64,000 nucleotides of DNA from Acanthococcus lagerstroemiae (lineage: Eukaryota > Arthropoda > Insecta > Hemiptera > Eriococcidae): NCBI GenBank assembly GCA_031841125.1, contig CM063114.1, positions 55,822,955 to 55,886,954 on the forward strand, in the 5' to 3' direction. This document shows positions 23,901 to 33,318 of this stretch, in pieces. The first letter of the stretch is position 1, and each line of letters opens with the position of its first letter. A program made the translations under genes and the position numbers. The notes under the pieces are model-generated. The model did no database searches, had not been told where the DNA came from, and saw only the letters and a program-made list of their open reading frames with translations.

Positions 23901-26900
23901 ATGTGAAATATTTACGAATCATAAGCGATAACTGCTTTTCTCCGATGTGACCGAGCTGAGAATGGAGAGACCGAATTAATTTCTCTCCATACACTGATTC
24001 TAAGACAATGCGATGGTTACCATTGATATTCCGTAGAATAACCCCTGATCTAATGATATCAGAGGGAACTCTACTTATCAACTTCTGACTGGTTCGAATT
24101 TCGTTGAGAGAAAGAAAATTTAAGGTAGGTATAATTTGTTCAATACCATCTTTTTCGTCTCCCTCGAGTACCGGGTTACGGGATAAGCAATCCGCTTCGC
24201 AATTGCTCACTCCCGGACGATAAATGACCTCGAAATCAAATTGCGCTAATTCGTTAGCAAGATCACCCAACTCTTCGTCGGTTCTGGCTTTCAAATTAAG
24301 ACCATGTAAGGGTCTGTGGTCGGTGATGACTGTGAACTTTCTTCCGATTAACCAAAATCGCCAGTAGCGTATGGCTTCACGTATGGCCAAACTTTCGATG
24401 TAGATGGCTTTCTTCTTTCTCTGTCCTTCTGTCAGTTTTTTAGAGAAGTAAGCGACGGGTTTTTCAGACCCATCGCTCTGTCTCTGTTTTAAAATGGCAC
24501 CTATGCCTATGCCACTTGCGTCCGTGTAAATAATTACCGGTTTTTCCCGGTCAAAAACTGCCAGAACAGGGGAAGAAACAAGAATGCCTTTCACTTTATC
24601 GAAACTGGCTTGACAACGATCAGACCATGAGAAAACTACGTTTTTTCTGAGGAGGTTATGAAAAGGTTCGAGTACAGAGGATGCGTTTGGGATGAACTTG
24701 TGGTAAAAGTTTATCTTACCAAGGAGCTGACGCACGTTCTTTCTGTTAGTGGGAATGGGAAATTCACGGATAGCGATTAAGTTATCTTGTAAAGGCCGCA
24801 CCGAGTCAGCGCTGAGCACGTGTCCCAAATACTGTACTTCCTGAAGCGCGAAGGAACATTTTACAAAATTTAATTTGAAGCCTTCTTGTTCTATTGCAGA
24901 CATAAGCAAGTCAACGTGACATAAGTGTTCTTGGAACGACTTTGAAAAGATCAGGATGTCGTCGAGGTAATTAACGCAAAATTCTGAAAGACCCCGACGA
25001 CGTAAAATGCTTGATAAAATCCGCTGAAATACCGCTGGCGCTATTTTTATTCCGAATGGCATATTGACCCACTCGTAGTGTCCGCGCTGAGTTACAAATG
25101 CGGTCTTGTATCGGTCGGCTTCCGCTATAGGAATGGACCAGAAGGCCGAATTTATATCCAATGCGGAAAACCACGAGCAGCCAGCAGTCTTCGTGATTAT
25201 GTCTTCTATGAGGATAAATGGCTGACTCTCGGGAACAATGAACTTGTTCAGTGCCTGGTAGTCCACACATAGCCGATTTTTTTGTTTTGTTCCAGCGGTT
25301 TTTTTGTACTGGAGAGTAACAGGGGATGCAAAGGGAGACGAAGACTCCTTTATCATCCCGTGTTTTAGAAGCTCGCCTACCTGACTCTCAATTTCAGCTT
25401 GGTCCTCGAAGGAACAGCGGTATGGTTTACGAGCTATATAAACATCTTTAGATAACGTGACTTTTGCCTGATACTGAGAAATCGTACCTATATCGTATTT
25501 ATCTTTTCCAAAGAGTGTACAGTATTTAAAGATTAATAGGCGAACTTGTTCACTTTCTTTCGAGTTTAAATGTTTGATTTTTTCTTTTATTGAGTCTTTA
25601 TTTACGATATCATTGAATACTGAGTTGACTGAGTTTACTTTATTGAAAAGATGTACGTTAATATTTTTTTCTGAGTTTTCTCGTGTATGTTGAGACAGTT
25701 TCAAATCATGATCCAGACCGAGACCAAAGGTAGGGATTGTGTCCAAGCCCAAAATCATGTCGAACTTATAATTACGAAACGAAACAACATAAACGAATAT
25801 TTCTCTTTCAAGGTTTAAGACCTTTATCTTTACACGTGCAATACCTAAAATTTCTTTATCTCCACCAAGTGTAGTAAATTTTTGTTTAAACGGTAAGAAT
25901 TTTTTTGGGTATAAATTTTTGAAGAAATCCTGAGAAGTGACCGAGATGTTAGAACCTGGGTCATACAGTGCTTTTCCTTTTTTACCGTTCGCACTTATAT
26001 CTACTATCACCAGTGGAGGAACTACACGTTTTTTGTCTCGAAGTCCCCTAAGAATTCTTCGAGTTCTGCTAAATTTAATGTTTTATTTTCTCCATTACTA
26101 GGGGTTTTTCTCGTTACGTTACCGTTCTTATTATTTTTATATTTCGAGTCATAAAATTTTGTAATACAATCTTCTTCGTTATGGGAACGACCGGGGTGTC
26201 CCTTCTTCTCGCAGTATGTACACGGACCTTTTTTCAAGGTCGACCCTGAACTTGAAGAGCTCGGGGTAAAATTTTTGGGATCCTTTCCGATGAAAGGTTT
26301 CGAGGAAAATGATTTATTGTCAGTTTTATTAAATGAGCGAGGTCTATCTAACGCGTTTAACTTCTCGAATAACTCACCGCTATCCTCGATGTCGTTGCGA
26401 TCGAGTTTCTCCTGGATGGAGAAAGGTAGTCCGAATATTATTAATGCGATTTTCGTGAGTTCGTCGATTTTTGGATTTGCGTTTACTAGCATGGATCGCT
26501 TCTTCATCGCGTAGTCGACTAAAGAACCAGAAACGAATCGAAACGAGATTGACGAACGCAGATCTGACCAACCTTTTGTTTGGAAAGATGAGAGGAACGA
26601 CTCCTTCCAGATTTTCCACTCGGTAGTTTTTGCTTCAACTCGTGTTGAATTGAACCAGTCTAAGGCAACTCCTTCTAGAAACAAACGAATCGCTTCCCAA
26701 TAACGATCAGCAGAAACCCCGAGACGAGATAATTCAGATTCGAAGATTTCGATCCAAATCAGTGCGTTTGATTTTCCATCAAATTTTTCCACGACTGCAT
26801 CCTTTAGCACCGAAGACAGGGGTTTTGCGGGTAAAGACTGAACGACTGGTTCAGGAACTGAGGCCGGCGGAGTAACGACCACTTCTTCCAGAACCTCTCC

Positions 26901-29900
26901 ATTGAAAATCGGATTTCCGTCATCATCGGAGTACAAAGCTGCAGTTTCTGGGTCGAGTGTAATCTTTACTGTGCGTGTTTGGCCGCGAGACCTAATCGCC
27001 GCCTTTGCCGCTTTTGCTGCCGAAGTCTCCATAAGTTTCTTGTGTAGAGAGAGCGATTGTGCGTGACCCGGGAAGTTGTACGACACACCATCAATTTTCA
27101 GTTGTTTTAAAGAAACTATTGTAGTTTTAGGATCATCCGACGAAGCTACTGCGGAAAACACAAAACTAGGTGGAGTGACGAACACCATAATTATGGAGAA
27201 ATTGTAAATATCGGACACGAAACACACGAAAAGAATTTTCGAGATGTAAGTTAGTAGGAAAGATCAGAGACACGATCAACTTATGACGATTTTATTCTTG
27301 AAGAAGTGACAAATAATCTCGAAAATAAGCTAATACGTGTTAAATAAAGTACAGAGCGCCGAGAGTACCGAGTTAAACGAGTACAAGAATTAAACTGAAT
27401 TAGTAACTTAATGAGAGACCAGTCGATGCACGAAATGTGAAATGCGATAACAGTATCGCATCTGGGTGAATAATAAGCTTCAGTTTGCTGAAACTTACAT
27501 ATATAAACAAAATAGGTTTGAAAATTCGGAATCTACAGTCTTTACTCTACTTTTCGGCATAATTATGAAAAGAATTCAATGCATTTATCTGAATGCAGGG
27601 GGAGTTTAGCAGAGACTTTGCAGTTTTATGTTTGAAAAAAAAAAACTAATACAAGTAGAAAAGGCGCACAGAATTTCATAACCCGAAGGCGGAAAAAAGC
27701 TAAGTGGGGCCCTGGTGAGCATCATGTTTATGAAATTTGAAATACATAATGAATAAGATGAAACTTGAAACCCTTGAAAGTGAAAAATTTAATGTCATCG
27801 ATGTGCTCACAGTCCTGAAGAGCTGTGTTCAAATCCTCAATCTTATTCGAGAAAATAAAAACGAGTTCGAAACTTTAGTACATGCCATTGCAATTGTTGC
27901 AAAAAAAAAAAAAGTTGATATTGATCTGGAAGCAGAGTTTAAAAAGCAGCATCGCCGTTCGCCGCATTCCCAAACGATTCAACTCAAGTAATGAAAATCA
28001 AATGGAAATGATTTTTTACCAGTTCTATATAGATCTGAATTTTACAAAGTTTTAGACCGTCTGACCATGGAAATGAAAGAAAAAATCGAAAATTTGTGTG
28101 AAATGTTGAATCCTTTCCATAAACTTCTGGAGATTCCCTTGAAACAAGAAAATTTCTGTTGTATTTGCAGTTAATTTGACGAACAATAATTTGCGAAACA
28201 ATCACTCAGAATGTTATTAAATTCACTTATCACCAGTAAAAAGTATAATTATTCCTGAAATGATGAGCAACCACTGGCATACTATCAGTAAGTAGAGCTG
28301 ATACGACGACCTACCTGTAAGGGGCACATAGGCAACGGACAGCGATGTTTTTTCCCGTGAGTTCGTCATCTAGTCAGGGCTTGGAAGCCTAGCAATAAAA
28401 CTAACGCTTTCAGCTTAGCTTCCAATTATAAGAATTTTTAGCTTCCGGCTTTTAGCTTTTATACCGGGCCAGGTGTTTCGGATTCGGATTCCGGTTTCAG
28501 ATTCCACAAAAATACGGTTTTTTTTCGGCTTTCAGTTTTTGACTTTCAACTTCTATAAACAAACTTAGTCAGGGCGTCAGGGGAGGCTTACCAGTTACCG
28601 GCGTTACCGCTTACTGTACTGGGCCCCGATTACGACCGACCAATAAGCGTGATAAAGATACAGCGACAAAATATCATGTATTACGATCAACGATTCAGTT
28701 TCCCTGCTTTCTCAACCTTGTCACTCCTCTCAACATTTTATCAACAGCCATGAGGAAGTTGATAAAACGTTGACAAAATCTGTTTTATCGTGGTTTTATC
28801 ACGTTGATAAAAATTGATAAAATTTTTTATCACGCTTCACCGTCGGTCGTAATCGGGGCCCTGGCCTACTGGTACCAGATGAGCACCAAAGTTGTTGTTT
28901 AGTGGCTTTGGCTTGTTATCACTTATTTAAAACATAGAAGCTGAAAACAATTTTGCTTTTAGCTTTCAGCTTCCCAGCCCCAGTACATTTTTTGGATTCG
29001 GATTTTGCTTTTAGCTTCCTCAAAAATACGGCTTTTTTGGCTTTTAGCTTTCGGCTTTCAGCTGACTTCCAAGCCCTGCATCTAGTTCATTCATTCTTAT
29101 TTCGTTGGCTGACATGCCGATGTCCCCTGATTTGAATGCTGATCGAATTTATCAATTTTTATCTTTTGTGTCTACACATTTTATATAATACTATTTTTAT
29201 GTATCCATTGTTGACTAAGATCCTAGTTCCTGTTTCCCGCCATCATATTTTCGTATATCTTCTACTGAATACTAATGTTTAATGCTTGTAATCATAAACG
29301 CAAACGAAGAAGGGCTTAGCCTCCCACTTAATTCCTGATTACTGATTGAGTGTTTGAAGGAAGTGAAGTGAACGTTCAAATTTTCAAGTGAAAATCATTG
29401 AAAATAAAGCAGAAATACTCTTAGTTTTATTTTGTGTATAAAATTCAAGGAAAAGTATGAGAATGTTCCCGCTAACCTCCTGTCCCCTCCCCCAAGACTA
29501 TTTGCGCTTATGCTTGTAATCAGGTTTGAATGGTTGATGCGCTTTTGCGAATTCGATTATTTATCTCGTTATAATAAAATTTTCTGTTTAGATTACCTCT
29601 CGTTAAAATCATTGATTATTCGTATATATGTTTGGATGGAGATGAGCGTAAGTTAACCACTTATTTTCTTTTTTTAAAGCGCATTAATTTTAGACACACC
29701 GTTCCGTAATCGTTTTGTTTTGTGCAGCCGAACCTGACCGCGATCACGTTTTCCACATCACGTTTCCCAAGGAATGGAAAACCAATGACATTCTGCGGTT
29801 GTTCCGCCCTTACGGTAAGTACATATAATCAATTATCAATGGCTAAATTATTTTCGTACAGATACTTGCCAGCACTTATTCCATCGACCAATCTATCTGA

Positions 29901-30309
29901 AGATATCCTAGTGGGTGAGAAACGTATAAGTATACATCTGTTTCCATTGAAAACTTGTGTTGTTTCAGGTGACGTCCGCGTCTCATACTGCAATCTGACC
30001 AGCGCATGGGTCACTTTTCGAGACCGAGGAGATGCTCCAGAAGCCGTTGCTGGCTTAATAAAAACGAAAAAAGGAGCATTTGTTCGTAAACCATATAAGA
30101 TAATTACATGGAGTGAATTTTCCGAGCGAAGTTCTACTGGGGAGCGTAAGGCTAACAATCCATCGAACAATCCAAAGGCACTGTTTGCCCGTTCAAATCA
30201 AAAGCCTCGTGTAAACAATCCGTCCGGTCGTTCAGCTGCGAAGTCTAATGAGAACAATTCATCAATCCGTGACAGTTCTAGCGAAGAAAACGCTCAATTA
30301 AAGGAATAA
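17973..30309 (+). CDS. PARN: Poly(A)-specific ribonuclease PARN, paralogue 2 (full length)
   Basis: Thirteen exons: 17973-17991 (ATG), 18112-18325, 18407-18549, 18623-18761, 18889-18982, 19063-19251, 19337-19458, 19528-19646, 20238-20348, 20663-20726, 29592-29647, 29728-29814 and 29969-30309 (TAA). The product is 565 residues (human PARN 639). The first twelve exons have exactly the same lengths as those of PARN-1. Catalytic residues lie in AIDGEF, HNMLLD and [11 protein letters not shown]. The RRM is spread over exons 12-13 ([13 protein letters not shown] ... [11 protein letters not shown]), followed by a polar Asn/Ser-rich tail ending [10 protein letters not shown]. Exon 5 ends CAG followed by GCAGGT, so intron 5 appears to be GC-AG where PARN-1 has GTAAGT. 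Intron 10 is 8865 bp because of an LTR retrotransposon and other insertions. A degenerate gypsy LTR starts within bases of the stop codon, so the 3' untranslated region is transposon-derived. Nothing in the coding exons suggests a pseudogene. Confidence 0.92.
19660..19960. other. GC-rich island inside PARN-2 intron 8
   Basis: Contains many GCGCC and GCAAATTTG words (GTGGCGCCAGCGC, GCGCAAATTTGG, TCTGGCGCCGG) and is clearly richer in G+C than the surrounding intron. Open in more than one frame on both strands, which reflects composition and not coding. Probably a repeat fragment. No family recognised. Confidence 0.4.
20863..21605. repeat. Large palindrome with ~370-bp arms
   Basis: The sequence folds back on itself around the centre CCAAATCTTG|CAAGATTTGG (between 21240 and 21241). 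The centre is perfect for at least 20 bp each side (GAAACTAGCGTGCCAAATCT). The arms stay recognisable, with scattered substitutions and indels, out to GTGGCAAGAATGTTCCATCC on the left and its inverse on the right. Lies in PARN-2 intron 10. A transcript across it would form a long hairpin. No protein encoded. Confidence 0.85.
22720..22974 (-). repeat. 3' LTR of the gypsy element
   Basis: 255 bp, begins TGTAAGTTAGTAGGAAAGAT on the plus strand and ends GCTGAAACTTACA. Identical to the copy at 27245-27499 as far as I can read. Being downstream of pol on the minus strand, it is the 3' LTR. Confidence 0.95.
22975..22990 (-). other. Polypurine tract of the gypsy element
   Basis: On the minus strand the bases just before the 3' LTR read GGGTTGGGGGGA, the purine run expected as plus-strand primer for reverse transcription. 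Confidence 0.7.
23020..26010 (-). CDS. pol: Gypsy pol polyprotein (protease, RT, RNase H, integrase)
   Basis: 996 codons, uninterrupted. An aspartic-protease-like site near residue 17 reads LYDPGSN, with DPG where most elements have DTG or DSG. The reverse transcriptase has LDINSAFW and the active site YLDD (about residue 346). RNase H begins around IIYTDASG (about 490). The integrase shows an HHCC zinc finger (HSQLGH ... CRECEIC, from about 683), then the DDE residues in MSLDTVGG (~748), LTDQYGG (~805) and GLNERLN (~843). The frame starts a few bases after the gag stop at 26022. The open frame may extend upstream into gag, so expression by frameshift is possible. No disabling change was seen. 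Confidence 0.93.
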   Translation of the reverse strand: MIVDISANGKKGKALYDPGSNISVTSQDFFKNLYPKKFLPFKQKFTTLGGDKEILGIARVKIKVLNLEREIFVYVVSFRNYKFDMILGLDTIPTFGLGLDHDLKLSQHTRENSEKNINVHLFNKVNSVNSVFNDIVNKDSIKEKIKHLNSKESEQVRLLIFKYCTLFGKDKYDIGTISQYQAKVTLSKDVYIARKPYRCSFEDQAEIESQVGELLKHGMIKESSSPFASPVTLQYKKTAGTKQKNRLCVDYQALNKFIVPESQPFILIEDIITKTAGCSWFSALDINSAFWSIPIAEADRYKTAFVTQRGHYEWVNMPFGIKIAPAVFQRILSSILRRRGLSEFCVNYLDDILIFSKSFQEHLCHVDLLMSAIEQEGFKLNFVKCSFALQEVQYLGHVLSADSVRPLQDNLIAIREFPIPTNRKNVRQLLGKINFYHKFIPNASSVLEPFHNLLRKNVVFSWSDRCQASFDKVKGILVSSPVLAVFDREKPVIIYTDASGIGIGAILKQRQSDGSEKPVAYFSKKLTEGQRKKKAIYIESLAIREAIRYWRFWLIGRKFTVITDHRPLHGLNLKARTDEELGDLANELAQFDFEVIYRPGVSNCEADCLSRNPVLEGDEKDGIEQIIPTLNFLSLNEIRTSQKLISRVPSDIIRSGVILRNINGNHRIVLESVYGEKLIRSLHSQLGHIGEKQLSLMIRKYFTFPNYSNCIHRLCRECEICIKNKSRRPTPSGSLGHFGPSSNPYDIMSLDTVGGLGNKSSAKRYCHLLVDHFTRYAFASYTKGQSAKEMIKLIDSVHRVNPIGTLLTDQYGGLSSQEFQDYCEGAGINHVFVAVDSAFSNGLNERLNQTLVNRIRCNYNTPGVNRSWQAIACESVEQYNNTVHSSTGFSPSYLLNGSLPPFIPQSLVSSPDLAADRKVAFINSNKSHNSNKLRHDRHRALVSFNVGDWIYVENGNKLNRNKLDSIRIGPHPIIRKVSNVVFEVKVGNKKKNVPHK
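26022..27227 (-). CDS. gag: Gypsy gag capsid/nucleocapsid protein
   Basis: 401 codons, intact, between the 5' LTR and pol. The central part ([20 protein letters not shown] ... DWFNS ... WKESF) matches the Ty3/gypsy gag capsid pattern. Near residues 334-352 is a cysteine-histidine cluster [17 protein letters not shown], spacing CX2CX9HX4C, a variant zinc knuckle. The true start may be a later methionine, since the first ~20 residues include 5' leader sequence. Confidence 0.88.
   Translation of the reverse strand: MCFVSDIYNFSIIMVFVTPPSFVFSAVASSDDPKTTIVSLKQLKIDGVSYNFPGHAQSLSLHKKLMETSAAKAAKAAIRSRGQTRTVKITLDPETAALYSDDDGNPIFNGEVLEEVVVTPPASVPEPVVQSLPAKPLSSVLKDAVVEKFDGKSNALIWIEIFESELSRLGVSADRYWEAIRLFLEGVALDWFNSTRVEAKTTEWKIWKESFLSSFQTKGWSDLRSSISFRFVSGSLVDYAMKKRSMLVNANPKIDELTKIALIIFGLPFSIQEKLDRNDIEDSGELFEKLNALDRPRSFNKTDNKSFSSKPFIGKDPKNFTPSSSSSGSTLKKGPCTYCEKKGHPGRSHNEEDCITKFYDSKYKNNKNGNVTRKTPSNGENKTLNLAELEEFLGDFETKNV
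27245..27499 (-). repeat. 5' LTR of the gypsy element
   Basis: Second copy of the 255-bp LTR, upstream of gag on the minus strand, followed on the plus strand by the TATA flank. The primer-binding site should lie just below 27245 (minus strand TCTCGAAAATTC..). I could not assign its tRNA. Confidence 0.95.
27737..28171 (+). pseudogene. Relic of a hAT (ZMYM1-like) transposase
   Basis: The first frame ends in an ELREN-like motif ([20 protein letters not shown]) and a basic stretch ([10 protein letters not shown]), followed after a stop and frame change by [12 protein letters not shown] and [16 protein letters not shown]. That order is typical of the C-terminal half of hAT transposases of the TTF/ZMYM1-like group. 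Stops and frame changes make it non-functional. It lies in PARN-2 intron 10, near a hAT MITE. Family call by motif pattern only. Confidence 0.5.
28375..29078. mobile_element. Non-autonomous hAT element with perfect 8-bp target duplication
   Basis: Ends CAGGGCTTGGAAG and CTTCCAAGCCCTG are exact inverses, and both flanks read CATCTAGT (28367-28374 and 29079-29086), the 8-bp duplication typical of hAT. The interior is full of GCTTTTAGCTTCC and GGCTTTCGGCTTT words, the same family as 32300-32970, 41565-42010 and 56790-57231. Another element (28621-28861) is nested inside. Lies in PARN-2 intron 10. Confidence 0.9.
28621..28861. mobile_element. Nested 241-bp TIR element (GGGCCCCGATTACGACCGA)
   Basis: Terminal GGGCCCCGATTACGACCGAC is exactly inverted at the right end. 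The interior contains paired TTTATCAACA/TGTTGATAAA-like runs, so most of the element can fold. It interrupts the hAT element 28375-29078. Superfamily unknown. Confidence 0.75.
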
Positions 30310-31303
30310 CTACGTTTATTCCATACGAACAACACAACTAAGCACAGCAGTTAATGTCGCTATAAATTAGAAAACAATTATCGCGTTCAAAACTGGACAC
30401 CGACGACACCAAGCCGCTTTTATATACCCCGGCTTATCGATGAATCTCCTCTTTTTTATCGTTCTTTTACGCAGATGAAAATCTGGTCGATCGTTCTTCA
30501 TTTCTTTCAAATATTCAGGAGCATTCGCTACACTGCCCCCTCCTTAAGACTGGACGTCCCAACCAAGCTTCAAATCATCATGATCGCCATGCAAAACCGT
30601 CAGTCGGTCAAAGTGCTCAACTTTGGCTCGTCCACCACCAGGCTTCCGAATTCGGTATACATCATTATTGATCTGCTGGAGTACGATGTGCGCCCTTCCC
30701 AATAGCTCTCTGTAACTGCAGATTTTTTTCTCTTTCGTTGCGGCCAGACACGGTCTTCTGCGCATTCTCGAATCTTCGCAAGAGTTTTTGTGGTGCCTAG
30801 ATGCCCTCCAGACGCTTGATCATGTATGCTCCGTAGAATGTTTGGAACCTTCTACAATGTAGGTCTGCATTCGCACTGTTGTGCCATCTTCCGACTCTCG
30901 AGTGCGCTTCAGAAGACCACCATTAAGGCACAGCGAGTCCCATTGAGCCCATCCGTCGCAACCACTGCGCAACAGCTGCATCCAATTACTTGCTTCAAGT
31001 CTGTCAGTTCATCTTCTGGTTGGTAGGCTACTAGGCTTGAGTTGGACGGACAGTCGCTTTCCATTTTGAGCTCTTCCTTACGATTTCATGACGGCCGACC
31101 CTCACTAGCATGTGAACTTGTTCGTCCTCGATACCGTCAATGAAGGCTGAAGCAGCAGTTTGCTCTTTGAAGTCTTTCCCTTTATATACCCCGGCGTTAT
31201 CGGCGAATCTACTTATCGCCCACTATTATCGTTCTTTTACGCAGATACAAGAATCTAGTCGATCATCCTTCATTTTTCTCGAATACTCAAGAGTACTCGC
31301 CAC
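30310..31303 (-). mobile_element. Deleted Ty3/gypsy element with two diverged LTR remnants
   Basis: On the minus strand an LTR-like sequence with a TATATAA box (31185-31303, truncated) is followed by a gag fragment (AASAFIDGIEDEQVHMLVRVG). A jump then leads to integrase fragments with GGHLGTTKTLAKIRE and a C-terminal block ending RAKVEHFDRLTVLHGD. Next come a polypurine tract (AAGGAGGGGGCAG) and a 3' LTR starting TGTAGCGAATGC at about 30535 and running to about 30311, with AATAAA near its end. The two LTRs share CCCCGG, ATCGTTCTTTTACGCAGAT and neighbours but differ by many changes. Reverse transcriptase is deleted. It abuts the PARN-2 stop codon. Confidence 0.75.
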
Positions 31304-33318
31304 TAATCATTACGATAAATTTTAATGAACACAGCAGGGTTGTATTGCTCAATTTTATTGATGATGTCCGTGTGCAGCTGTGGATATCTTCAGATGACAC
31401 GGATTATTTTTTTCCCATTAAGCTGTAGAATCAGTTCAGCGAAGATGAACTCTTTCGCTCCAAGAAGTGGCTGCATCGCTGAAAATATGCACCGTGACTT
31501 GATGAAAAGAGACCTAGTCATGGGTAGGCAGTGCGAGTATGAATACACATCAGCTGATGTACAAACTTGTGAAAAGTTATGAGAATTGAACTTTGTAATT
31601 GGTAGTTATTTCCACGACTATAATTTTAAAACTGTATGTTAATTTTAACAATTTTAAACCGGAACCTATATATTTAAAGACTAAAATTTTGTGAATAGTA
31701 ATTAAAAGTTTGTTTTTAAGATTTGAATTATAATTTAGGTATGAAACTTAGAATTATTAGGATTTGTGATCCATTCTGTAAAACAAATGATTCGCATTTT
31801 CAGTACCCCTAAAGAAAGTTTACCTGTCTGTATTATATTATTAACAGACCCGTTCATGTGGCAAAAGTGAAGTTGGTAGAGTTAGTAATAAAATAATCCA
31901 ACTACATCAAACTCCCCCCCTCCCCCCGCCACCCAAAAATGAAATACCGACCTTCAGGTACCTGAGCTATTTTTCGTATTTTGAGCGCAGAGAGCGTTCC
32001 TATAGTCGTTTGCGATCACAACCATTGAAAAACGTTGTGGCACCGATTTTTGGTGCCTTAACGAAATTTGTGGTGCCACAATAACATTTAACCTTTAATT
32101 TTGGTGCCTCAATCACCGATATTATAGCTATATATTACAAATTACGCACGTAAAGTTAAATAGAGTCAACTTATATACTCATATTCCTCGGTGATTCTTC
32201 ACAAATCATGAGTGTAACAGCGCGTAAGGCATTATAGCCAGTCAGTTTCCCAATATGAAAAACTACAAATTCCATCATTTTCATCGAATTTGACTGTATT
32301 CTTTGCGAAATTTTTTTTCTGTAAGCCGAAAGTTAGCCAAAAAAATACGGCTTTTCCAAAAATATAGCTGCCCATGTATCGGCTTGAGCTTTCGACTTTT
32401 TCATGAAAAATACGGCTGGCTTTCGGCTTCAGCTTTCGGCTTTCGGCTGGCTGCAATGCTCTGTCCAGTGCAGAGTGCATTGCAGCTAAAAATTTTAGCT
32501 TCGGCTTTTGGCTTAAACTTTTGATCTTGAAAAATACGGATTTGGCTTTCTGCTTTCAAGAAAAATTTGGCTGGCTTTCGGTTTTTTTCAGCTGGCTTTT
32601 GGCTTTTTGGCTTCTTTAGTCTTTACTGATAAAAATACTTAATTTCCGTTGCCCAATACCCAAAATACAAAACGTACAAACAAATTGCAGTCGTTGCTGA
32701 TATTTTGAGCTAAAATTTGCCGTCAACTGACACCTGACTGAGGTCTTAAGGTTTAAGGAGGGAAAATACAGTTCTCAAAAATATCGCACACAAGAAAAAT
32801 TGATAAGAGCTCACGAATTTAACAATTTATAGGTTTTTGAGAAGCCAAAAGAAAGCTGGAAAATGTTGGCTTCTTTCGGCTTTTGGCTTGTGAAAGTACA
32901 AATAAAGCTAGCTTTCAGCTTTTCTCTTATGAGTAAAAATTCGGCTGAATTTGGCTTTCAGCTTTCGGCTGGCTACCATGAAAACTATTCCTTCTTCCTT
33001 CAAGATTCAAGAATCCCACCTCCTCCTTATGAAAATTAATGAAAACGTAGGAAACTGTTTCGAAGAACTCGATGAACGAAAGTGAACGTCGTTCACTTTC
33101 ACTAATGAACGGAACGGAACGGGAACGATTTCATGTCTAAAATGAATGGAACGTGAACGCGTTAATGTTGTTGTTATAAATTCATTTTATTTCAAAACAT
33201 ACAAGAAAGTAGAACAAAACAAAAAAAAAAAAAGTACAAACGCTTAAAATTCGTTACAGAACTTAAACAAACTAGAAATCAGTGCAGCCATACGATGAAA
33301 TATACAATTTATTTTTCA
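31304..33318. other. No gene; dispersed repeats
   Basis: A short poly-C run lies near 31913-31927. Bases 32030-32125 hold repeated TTTTGGTGCC words. 32300-32640 and 32860-32970 are GGCTTTCGGCTTTTGG-type fragments, with an inverted junction near 32450-32500 (GCTGGCTGCAATG..GCATTGCAGC). 33075-33140 contains GAACGGAACGGGAACG. One minus-strand frame near 31340-31470 reads EFIFAELILQLNGKK and IEQYNPAVF but I do not recognise it. Confidence 0.4.

Larger units (their letters stand above)
22720..27499 (-). mobile_element. Complete Ty3/gypsy LTR retrotransposon, 4780 bp
   Basis: Two 255-bp LTRs (22720-22974 and 27245-27499) in direct orientation appear identical on base-by-base reading and are bounded by TG...CA. 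The 4-bp flanks are TATA on both sides, consistent with a target duplication. The minus strand carries gag (26022-27227), then pol (23020-26010), with the order protease, reverse transcriptase, RNase H, integrase typical of Ty3/gypsy. No envelope frame is present. Inserted antisense in intron 10 of PARN-2. Identical LTRs and intact frames point to a very recent insertion. Confidence 0.95.

Noticed and set aside
22720..27499. Errantivirus (gypsy with envelope)
   Set aside because: No third open frame between pol and the 3' LTR. Pol ends 45 bp from the LTR.
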